Origin: a bacterium
Lineage (GTDB): Bacteria > Armatimonadota > Zipacnadia > Zipacnadales > UBA11051
NCBI GenBank assembly: GCA_030604405.1
Contig: JAUVVY010000014.1
Location: forward strand, 1-64,000
Direction: 5' to 3'
Length of the DNA: 64,000 nt
Position numbers and translations under genes: made by a program. Position 1 is the stretch's first letter. The number at the start of each line of letters is the position of its first letter. The notes under the pieces were generated by a model that saw only the letters and a program-made list of their open reading frames with translations, had not been told where the DNA came from and did not search any database. Below, piece by piece: positions 35,601 to 42,064 of this stretch.

Positions 35601-35826
35601 CGCTCTTGCCGACTACTCTCTCAGCCCCGACGTATGTTGTGGCCAGGCCGCCCTGCTTCGGCGCCGCGTTCATTATCCAGTCAAACTGCTTTGCGGCCCA
35701 CTCGTGCTTCTCGATGTTCTGTTTCGCTGCAGCGATGCGCTCAGGTGTGTAATATGTGCGCTCGGTCTTGGCCATGGCCAGATTCGCCACTCCAATCAGG
35801 AACAACATTGCCACGATCTTTTGCAT
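32668..35826 (-). CDS. Secreted heparinase II/III-like lyase 2
   Basis: A 1052-residue protein with a signal peptide (MQKIVAMLFLIGVANLAMAK). The ATG at 35826 has GGGGTG 6 nt upstream; an in-frame GTG three codons earlier overlaps that site. The ribbon region found in its relatives is worn: CPVH and CPVG replace the CxxC pairs, followed by YPSNDF. A toroid domain (~150-560) and the C-terminal beta-sandwich with HNTVAVDG follow. It is probably periplasmic or extracellular, and cleaves an acidic polysaccharide by beta-elimination. It is monocistronic by spacing. The worn ribbon suggests that zinc is dispensable or lost here. Confidence 0.8.
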   Translation of the reverse strand: MQKIVAMLFLIGVANLAMAKTERTYYTPERIAAAKQNIEKHEWAAKQFDWIMNAAPKQGGLATTYVGAERVVGKSDDEVFAMMPDITIPRKRQHPTTTCPVHGIALRRYSAYQPWRMDYESHPYKLKCPVGGEMYPSNDFAAGDMTSGEYPDNGDGCEVDGVTYQFIRMYVHRCYLEYVLPALKGLSMAYLLTGEPEYGHKAAVLMAGIANQYPGPKYHSEHCYGGEYGHRSGLVTDYIWTNIVLVPMVQCYDAIYPIYEQDPALLAYLKAQGLPADTAAEAREFVEDHIFRQGMQALLDVAISGNPGHHQLAALTIGLVMDDHSEAKPNSRDVVWGAYHKGYAPAAWIFSNFITRDGGGYEGPGYDRIKFNYIAVGKLMEELRARQPDIYTDKQFPRILDQPKARKMYDFYIDVTSAGFFTPPVGDAGGARLRPGIIPRRYLASYPHFFVDGFRLYRDPRYASALLGLKDEMPGVDLFEPSIEQEAREARAVPEGSIEAATRLLDHYGFAYLQGGEAGRYEREACINYTALKGHQQYDFLSLYLFAHEMSHLPDLGYPYSWDYRWQWDSNIYGHNTVAVDGCTPLWAHKVPRGWVSLIGDRVGVQVAAVAHQPYRHHPELEPDQPPVSRYERICVMVEEDAHESYLLDLFVVEGGMRHDQSWHSVLRDPALPDLNWIDQEEGTAAGPEVPYDGKYVNVRGQETQDALCYITGVKRAALQEHAMLEWDYELEEPAGLRLHVVPVDGERQLIYGTGRSPARPEEWHLPYLFVRNEGQEGLQTRFLTILEPYRAEGEARIKNVTASGQWPLTVRVERAGAIDEITIYAPSDDEALNRGVQRNIGVSVRTMVADAEVRNVSFGYLPGQTEEGVLRGDIMALDREENTITVSGHLPTGRSAPRWVRIYNSGRSSMYKVISSRRSDDSRDTVLRLKETALLGRGIPVGYQEGRIDNDVCLPFATGRVDEEGNLFDFSCRFAGARVESADGSASLLLRGINGVGWITGAADYDLHLQQPLAVAKLQEMFGPADGTARFTIYDYGVGDNYEVALCQVGG

Positions 35827-36394
35827 CTGATGCACCCCATTTCTACGATTCGGTCAAGTAACTCTAGTTATGCAGATTCCTTGTCTGTGCGGCGCGCATT
35901 CAAGATGGTGGGCGATAGGGCTGTGAGAGTCCTTGGGCCGGATAGGGAACCCGAATTTTGCTTTCGCAAAATCCACCCTATTCGGCCCCTCCATTACGAC
36001 CAACGACGCCACATCGTCGCCCTACAACTTGAGTTGACCAAAATCTGCAAGACTGCAGTAGTAAGACGGTCTAAGATTCCTTGCTGGCTACATGAATCCC
36101 TGCTAATGCCGACTGTTTGCCTGGATAAATCGAAGTCTGGGACAACTTGCTGTCACGATGAAAAGAGCCGCTAGAGCGCCTCAAGCTCTTCGTGTAAGGC
36201 CCAGCAAGACGGTGTCTTTGCCGAATCAATAAAGGAACTGGCGCCTGCCAGCGCGTATTATGTGCTATAGATGGCACGCGTCAAACAAGAGCACCACCAA
36301 GAAAACGGGGGGGCAAACGCCGCCTGTGTCGAAATACTATATGGCCCGCAGAAACTGAGGCCAACTGCAGTTTGGCGAATCGGAGGTCAAGACT
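35827..36394. repeat. Spacer with duplicated leader, copy 1
   Basis: The segment 35991-36394 aligns with 38010-38378 at a constant offset of 2019 bp, and then with 38937-38976 after the insertion in the second copy. Similarity is high over the first ~320 bp. In copy 2 this sequence is the leader of the lyase gene at 38977. A separate hairpin (GGATAGGG..., AATTTTGC/GCAAAATC, ...CCCTATTC) lies at about 35940-35983. Confidence 0.8.
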
Positions 36395-36457
36395 ATGGTA
36401 CGTGGCGCAGGCTTGTTCTGCTGATGGCGGCTTTTCTCGCTATGGGCCTTGCTGCCA
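36395..36457 (+). pseudogene. Dead 5' end of a duplicated lyase gene
   Basis: The ATG at 36395 and the following ~65 bases match the start of the 38977 lyase (signal peptide region, LLM..F...MG). One base is missing around 36416, so the frame ends at TGA after nine codons. Homology stops where the minus-strand gene ending at 36458 begins. This is the coding tail of the duplicated leader. Confidence 0.7.
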
Positions 36458-37897
36458 TCAGCCATCCGGCTCAGCCAGGTCAGCCCTCACCTGCAGGTCA
36501 CATATCTGCACGGGGGGCCTATTGTTCGAGCCCGGCAAGCCAGACATCCGTATACGCATCCAAAACCTGTCCAGTCGGTCGAACGGCGCCGTGCTCTGCG
36601 ATTCGACGCCGAGGGGCTGTTCGCCGGGCCCATCTGCCCGCGCACACCGGCTCCAATCCCTGCCGTCGGGAGACAGCTCAACCTCCACGCACCCCTTCAG
36701 GGCCGCCTCTATGCGAACGGTCAGCGATACCTGGGGCGCCTGCGCCCGGGGGTCACAGTCGAAGCAGTAGGTCAGAGTCGCCTTCGTCGGTCGTCCGTTG
36801 AAGCCACGCGCCCTGAGTGTAACTCCATCAAGCACGAGGTCCCTGAACCCCGTCATCGAGGCGTCGTCCACACACCGGGATGTGCGGAAGTCGTCAGTGT
36901 AGAGAAACGTGCCTTGGTCGGTGGGTTCGAGCTCAACGGGCCGCCCACTTGCGAGGTCGGCCGAGGCGAAACCGGCGAAGTCGGCCGGTAGTCCCCGTAC
37001 GCGCTCGATATGGGCCCACACGCGCTGGTTGCTCCTGTCCATCAGCGTGTCGGACGCGCTCCTGTCACCACCGAAATAGGTCGTCGTACCTCGACACCAA
37101 AAGAACGCCACAGGAAGGCCGAACTCCACCGCAATCTGAAGCTGACCGCGGGCGAGTTCGAGCCATGCCTCGTCTCGTTCGCCACCATGCGGCGGATTGG
37201 TCATCACTGCGGCCCAGGGCATGACGATTACAGGCACCCCGGCTATGAGGTACTTGCGCAGGTACTGGCGGAATCGTAGCTTGCCCAGCATGTAGGGGTC
37301 AATCACCCAGCCATCGGCGGGGATCCAGCCACCGGACCCGGGTACGGCCTGGAGCGGCGAGTACCATTGCCAGACATCCACGTCGTACTTCGCCTTGATG
37401 CGCCGGTACAGCTCAGTGAGCAGCTCGGGACGCCCCGCGTAGTGGACATTCTCCTCTGCCAGCACGATGCCGTAGAAGTCGCGCAAGTCCATCGCACCCA
37501 GGAAGGTATCCACGCGAGCCCAGTACAGCTCAATGTCACGCATGGGGCCATCATAACGGTCCTTGCCATCCCAGAAGTGGAGCCGCGGGAGGAACTTCTT
37601 CCCCTGTTGTCTGCCCCAAGCTGCCACGTCCCGGCAGTGCGTCAGGAACTCCTCGGAGATGTTATCGGACAGGTTGACTGAGGCGACGGCGAGGCTCAGG
37701 TCCCTGACACGGTCGGCCCGTGAGCCCGGTTCTACGGGCGTCCCCGGCTTATCCCACGGCCAGTTGGCATACTCACCGACGTCGTGCACTGTGAGCCGCT
37801 GAGCATCAGAGTTGTAACCGGCGGCCACTGCGGGCACTGAAGCCAGGCCAATCAGCGCCCAGAGGGTCAGCAAGGCGGCAATTCCGCAGCCCTTCAT
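36458..37897 (-). CDS. Secreted TIM-barrel-like protein of unknown function
   Basis: A 479-residue protein with an excellent ribosome site (AAAGGAGGT, 8 nt before ATG 37897) and a signal peptide (LTLWALIGLASVPAVAAG). Residues ~60-320 suggest a glycosidase-like barrel: KFLPRLHFWDGKD, DFYGIVLAEENVHY (possible acid/base Glu), VDVWQWYSPL, VPVIVMPWAAVMTNPP and VAFFWCRGTT. The last ~120 residues form a beta-sandwich (ATLTYCFDCDP, GCVEVELSPDGRDW). No family is assigned. An upstream in-frame start at 38008 lies in repeat sequence and is rejected. It is inserted between the two copies of the duplicated leader. Confidence 0.65.
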   Translation of the reverse strand: MKGCGIAALLTLWALIGLASVPAVAAGYNSDAQRLTVHDVGEYANWPWDKPGTPVEPGSRADRVRDLSLAVASVNLSDNISEEFLTHCRDVAAWGRQQGKKFLPRLHFWDGKDRYDGPMRDIELYWARVDTFLGAMDLRDFYGIVLAEENVHYAGRPELLTELYRRIKAKYDVDVWQWYSPLQAVPGSGGWIPADGWVIDPYMLGKLRFRQYLRKYLIAGVPVIVMPWAAVMTNPPHGGERDEAWLELARGQLQIAVEFGLPVAFFWCRGTTTYFGGDRSASDTLMDRSNQRVWAHIERVRGLPADFAGFASADLASGRPVELEPTDQGTFLYTDDFRTSRCVDDASMTGFRDLVLDGVTLRARGFNGRPTKATLTYCFDCDPRAQAPQVSLTVRIEAALKGCVEVELSPDGRDWSRCARADGPGEQPLGVESQSTAPFDRLDRFWMRIRMSGLPGSNNRPPVQICDLQVRADLAEPDG

Positions 37898-38009
37898 TGC
37901 CTCGTACCTCCTTTGGGTGATGGGGTCTTGTATGTCCTTGCCTCCGCCGCCTCTCTGACCCACGCCTTTGGCGCGGGTACCCCGGAGAGGGGAGAACGGC
38001 AACGGCATG

Positions 38010-38380
38010 CCATTACGACTAACGACGCCACATCGTCGCCCTGCAACTTGAGTTGACCAAAATCTGCAAGACTGCAGTAGTAAGACGGTCTAAGATTCTT
38101 TGCCGGCTACATGAATCCCTGCTAATGCCGACTCTTTGCCTGGATAAATCGGAGTCTGGGACAACTTGCTGTCACGATGAAAAGAACCGCTAAGGCGCCT
38201 CAAGCTCTTCGTGTAAGGCCCAGCAAGACGCTGTCTTTGCCGAATCAATAAAGGAACTGGCGCCTGCCAGCGCGTATTATGTGCTATAGATGGCACGCGT
38301 CAAGCAATAGCACCAGCAAGAAAAGGGCGGGACCAAGGCGGCCGGTGTCGAAATACGGTAGAGGCCGGAGAAGCTGAGTG
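38010..38380 (+). repeat. Duplicated leader, copy 2
   Basis: Second copy of the 35991-36360 sequence, offset 2019 bp. It stands upstream of the lyase at 38977 but is separated from that gene's last 40 leader bases by the element at 38381-38936. It likely carried the original promoter of the lyase; I cannot place the -35 and -10 with confidence. Confidence 0.8.
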
Positions 38381-38466
38381 GGGTGGGAGTTTAGATTGTC
38401 GAATGGCTCCAATGCCGTAGGCGACTCAGGCTGGAAAGCCTGAGCCACGCAAGGATAGGTTGTAGG

Positions 38467-38672
38467 GGCGCAATGAGACATTTCTTTCCTAAGTAGGAAG
38501 GAATTGCAGCGGGCGATGACCCACTGGCGCGGATGGCCCGATCTGGGCGCAGTCGTCGAGGCCGGCCGCAGTTGGTGCCAACGCTTTGCAGCCGCGCCCG
38601 CCGCCGTCCGCCGTCTCGTCAGTCTCGAAAGCACTACGCTTCCTAACAAATCAAGAAATGTCTCATTGCGCC
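38467..38672. mobile_element. Inner insertion in a hairpin loop
   Basis: Exact 20-bp inverted repeats, 38467-38486 and 38653-38672. The outer half of each arm (GGCGCAATGA / TCATTGCGCC) is the stem of the GGGCGCAAT..ATTGCGCCC hairpin seen intact in 6684-6820. The inner half (GACATTTCTT / AAGAAATGTC) would be the insert's own ends. So the insert appears to have entered the centre of a palindrome. It has no coding capacity. Confidence 0.7.
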
Positions 38673-38708
38673 AACGCAGCAGCCGCGTGGAGGGCGTGAT
38701 AAATCACG

Positions 38709-38869
38709 GTATGTGTTTAGCGTGGAGCTTGCCGATGGTGACTCGGGCTGGAAGCTGAGAACTGAGGATGCTCGGCATCCTCAGTTCTCACCTGAGCTTT
38801 GGAAACAGCACAAAGCTCAGGCCGAGCCACGCGTCAGAGGTTAGTTGGCCGAATACGCTAAATAGATAC
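38709..38869. mobile_element. Second inner insertion with 7-bp target duplication
   Basis: The ends GTATGTGTTTAGCG (38709-38722) and CGCTAAATAGATAC (38856-38869) are imperfect inverted repeats (12 of 14). AAATCAC is duplicated at 38701-38707 and 38870-38876. Joining the flanks restores GATAAATCACGCCCCTAC, the hairpin-module sequence found at 32600-32618. The insert holds a two-hairpin structure (38745-38833) related to that at 56095-56165. Confidence 0.75.
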
Positions 38870-38976
38870 AAATCACGCCCCTACGAACAGCCACAGCCGG
38901 CCTTTTGTGACTTACCGACAATCTAAACTCGCACCCGCTGAGCGCAACTGCTGTTTGCGAATCGGGGGTCAAGACA

Positions 38977-41900
38977 ATGACACGTGCCGCAGCCCTATGC
39001 TTGCTGATGTTGGTTTTTCTGGTGATGGGCATCCCCGCCTACTCTCTGCCCGACGCAACTGAATGGTGGATGAGCAAATCCGACCAGTACATCTGGGACT
39101 GGATACCGGACTTGCAGATTCACGGCATCGCCCACGGCACCTGGGGCTGCCCCAAGTGTGGCAAAGCCATCTTCGAAGGCCGCGGACACTACCCCTGGAT
39201 ATGGAACCCCGATAGGCCCTACAAGGTCGAGTGCCCTATCTGCAAAGAGGTCTTCCCGAGCAATGATTATCACAAGTGGATGCTCGAGGGGCGGAAAGAA
39301 GAGCTGGACACCACCCAGCCATACGTTGACGACGGCGACGGCTACGTCGGGCCTGACGGCACCCGCTACCTTTTCGTGAAGTACGCGGTCGGCGAGGGCT
39401 ACAAGACGTGCATCTGGTACTGGACTCTGCGCCGCGGTGTGGGCGCTCTGGCCAGCAAGTACGCCGACAGCGGCGACGAGGCCTACGCCCACAAGTGCGC
39501 GACAATCATGGCCCGCATCGCCACCGAATACCCGCTGCTGAATGCCGACCGGCCCGACAACCTCACCCAGGACCAGATCAAGCAGCTTGAGTACAGACGC
39601 CCGCCGAATGGCCGCCTGCACACGGTCGGCGGCTACCAGGTCGAAGCGCCCTACATGCGCAACGTCCTGCAGGCCTATCGCCGCATCTATCCGTACCTGG
39701 AAAAGGGCGGCGATGGGGAACTGAGGCGATTTCTGGCCGCAAAGGGCATAGATGACGTCAAGTCGCTGATCCAGTGGGACCTCTGCCACGAGATGATCTT
39801 AGGGGCGCTGGAGGGTAACTTCGTCTCCGGCAACGGCATCCTGGGCCTGCACAGTGTCCTGGCGCTGGCGGCGGTGGACTGGGAAATGCACGATCCGATG
39901 AAGGGCGCCACTACGAAATACATCCTGGACTGGATTCTGCACCGGGGCCCCAACTGCGTTGACGAATGGCTCTATAACTACTTCGACCGCGACGGCTTCA
40001 GTTGCACCGAGGGCCTCGGCTACAACTTCGGCGGCGGCATTGCACACGTTGTGCCACTGGCCGAGGTCATGAGAACCGCCGGTGTGGACCTCTATGCCCT
40101 GCCCCGCATCCGCGAAGCAATCAGCGCGCCGATCAAGCCGACGGTCGCCGGCAAGTGGGCACCCTCTATCGGTGATGGTGGTAGTTGGCAGGGCTCGCAC
40201 ACCAGGGGCTACTGGAGCCCCAGGCACATGGGGCCACCGTTGATGGCCTACGGCGATCCGCTTCTGGCCCAGGCTATAGCCAATTCGAGCAGGGACGCCG
40301 GCGAGTACACCGAGAAGGTCGAGGAGATAGTCGCCAAGGTCGGCAGAGAAATGACGTGGGAGAGCCGCAACTACCCGATCTTCGGCCTGGGGATATTCGA
40401 AAGCGGAGAAGGTGACTACCGACGCGGCGTGAGTTGCTACTACGGCGGCACGACTGCCCACGGTCACTTCGACCGTCTGACGTTCAGCGTCTTCAACAAA
40501 CGCGGCCCGCTTACTCCCGAACTCGGCTACCCGTACATGAGCAGCCCCGAGCGTTTCGGCTGGACCAACAATACCTCGTCGCACAATACGGTGGTCGTGG
40601 ACGCCCGCAAGCAGGTCAATCTCGAGCCGGCCAATATCAACATGTTCACTATCACCCCCACCGCCCAGGCGCTCGAAGTGGACGGCCAGGTCGCCTACCG
40701 CGGCATCGTGTCAAAATACAACCGCACTCTTATCTGGGTTGATGTGGATGACAGGAACAGTTACCTGGTGGACATTTTCCGCGTGGCCGGCGGCTCGCAG
40801 CATGATTACAGCCTGCACGGGGCCGGCAACCAAGTGAGCGTGCAAGGGCTCGAACTCGTGGCCCAGAAGGGCGGGACTCTCGCCGGGCCGGAGGTGGAGT
40901 ACCTGGAATACTACGACAAACGGCCGCAGGGGAGTTACTACGGCAGCGGCTACCAGTATCTGTTCAACGTCGAAAAGGGCAAGCCGGAAGCAGACTTCAT
41001 CGCAACCTGGGACCATGACAAGGAGGAGACCCCGTTTCTGCGAGTGCATGTCCCCGGAGGCGTGGCCGAGCAGGTGCTATTCGCCGACGGTCTGCCTCCC
41101 TTCGGCAAGTCCCAAGACGCCCTGCGCTACATGTTTCTGCGCAACGGTGACTGCCCGCCATATAACCAGCAAATCAAGGAGGACGGCTCGCGTGCCTTCC
41201 CGGCCGGCGACCTGGAGAGCACGTTCGTCACGGTGCTGGAGCCGGTCTACGACGAGCCGTTTATCAACCGCGTCAAACGCATCAGCGGCATGGAGGGGCT
41301 GGGGGATGCGGACGTCGCCCTGGCCATCGAGCGGGCCGACGGCGCTACCGATCTGCTCATCTGCCTGGAGCATCCCTCAAGGGTGACGGGCCAGGGCATG
41401 ACGCTTGAGGGCCGCATCGGTCTGTGCACCAAGGCCGAAGACGGTGAGGCGAGCCGTGTGGCTCTGCTGGACGGCAGTTCTCTTTCCCTGGGCAAATCGT
41501 CTATCGCCGTCACCGGGCCGACAGGCGGCACCGTAAGCTCCGTGGACTATGACGCGATGACACTGACGGTTCCTGAGAAGCTCCCGGAGGGCGACAAGCT
41601 GGCCGGCAAGACCATCATCTTCAACACCCCGCCACGCACCACCAGCTTCGTCATCAGCTCTGTCGAGGACGTTGAGGCAGGCTCGCGTATCCGGCTGCGC
41701 GCTGTGGACGCCATCGCCTACCGTGGCAAGGTCGAGAGGGCGGATAACGAGACGGCCGTCGTGGTCCTCGACAGCCCCATCAGCATCCTGCACGCCGGTA
41801 CTGGTCTGGCGGGGATGTGGCTGCACAATGAGGACCACTCGCTCAGCGTCAGGATCGAGAGTTTCAATCGGCGCTGGGACCCCAACACGCCCTGGCCACC

Positions 41901-42057
41901 GTTCGGCGGCACAGCCCGTGTCGAGCAGGGTCAGGACCTGGAGCAGGCGTTCGTGGACAAAGATGGCGACGGCATAACGATAGCTTACGTGTATGAGTTC
42001 GGCCCCGGTGATCTCTACCGCATCACCCCGACGGCCTACCTGGAGCAGAAGCAGTAA
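38977..42057 (+). CDS. Secreted heparinase II/III-like lyase 3
   Basis: A 1026-residue protein with a signal peptide (ALCLLMLVFLVMGIPAYSL). The cysteine ribbon is complete (CPKC at ~58, CPIC at ~86, then FPSNDY). A toroid domain (~100-480) is followed by the heparinase C-terminal beta-sandwich with HNTVVVDA near 535. Beta-rich modules run to the end, with an EF-like DKDGDGITIAY near the C-terminus. It should cleave an acidic polysaccharide outside the cytoplasm. GGGGGT precedes the ATG. Its leader has been split by the 556-bp element, so expression may be altered. Confidence 0.82.
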   Translation: MTRAAALCLLMLVFLVMGIPAYSLPDATEWWMSKSDQYIWDWIPDLQIHGIAHGTWGCPKCGKAIFEGRGHYPWIWNPDRPYKVECPICKEVFPSNDYHKWMLEGRKEELDTTQPYVDDGDGYVGPDGTRYLFVKYAVGEGYKTCIWYWTLRRGVGALASKYADSGDEAYAHKCATIMARIATEYPLLNADRPDNLTQDQIKQLEYRRPPNGRLHTVGGYQVEAPYMRNVLQAYRRIYPYLEKGGDGELRRFLAAKGIDDVKSLIQWDLCHEMILGALEGNFVSGNGILGLHSVLALAAVDWEMHDPMKGATTKYILDWILHRGPNCVDEWLYNYFDRDGFSCTEGLGYNFGGGIAHVVPLAEVMRTAGVDLYALPRIREAISAPIKPTVAGKWAPSIGDGGSWQGSHTRGYWSPRHMGPPLMAYGDPLLAQAIANSSRDAGEYTEKVEEIVAKVGREMTWESRNYPIFGLGIFESGEGDYRRGVSCYYGGTTAHGHFDRLTFSVFNKRGPLTPELGYPYMSSPERFGWTNNTSSHNTVVVDARKQVNLEPANINMFTITPTAQALEVDGQVAYRGIVSKYNRTLIWVDVDDRNSYLVDIFRVAGGSQHDYSLHGAGNQVSVQGLELVAQKGGTLAGPEVEYLEYYDKRPQGSYYGSGYQYLFNVEKGKPEADFIATWDHDKEETPFLRVHVPGGVAEQVLFADGLPPFGKSQDALRYMFLRNGDCPPYNQQIKEDGSRAFPAGDLESTFVTVLEPVYDEPFINRVKRISGMEGLGDADVALAIERADGATDLLICLEHPSRVTGQGMTLEGRIGLCTKAEDGEASRVALLDGSSLSLGKSSIAVTGPTGGTVSSVDYDAMTLTVPEKLPEGDKLAGKTIIFNTPPRTTSFVISSVEDVEAGSRIRLRAVDAIAYRGKVERADNETAVVVLDSPISILHAGTGLAGMWLHNEDHSLSVRIESFNRRWDPNTPWPPFGGTARVEQGQDLEQAFVDKDGDGITIAYVYEFGPGDLYRITPTAYLEQKQ

Positions 42058-42064
42058 AGAGACA

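Larger units (their letters stand above)
38381..38936. mobile_element. Non-autonomous insertion element with 21-bp terminal inverted repeats
   Basis: The ends at 38381-38401 and 38916-38936 are inverted repeats matching at 20 of 21 bases. They are flanked by GCTGAGTG (38373-38380) and GCTGAGCG (38937-38944), an 8-bp target duplication with one change. The unduplicated site survives in leader copy 1 near 36354-36361, which gives an empty-site comparison. There is no transposase frame. It carries hairpin-module sequence and two nested insertions (38467-38672 and 38709-38869). It separates the lyase from its leader. Confidence 0.85.

Noticed and set aside
15664-37009. Numerous long antisense frames, for example 16270-17004, 26561-27925 and 33157-34428
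   Set aside because: These are shadows of well-supported genes on the other strand, a normal effect of high G+C.
38010-38380. Leader considered as a known riboswitch
   Set aside because: I could not match it to any riboswitch consensus I know; it is recorded only as a duplicated leader.
38504-38758. Plus-strand open frame inside the nested elements
   Set aside because: It crosses element boundaries and shows no domain; no transposase motif is present.
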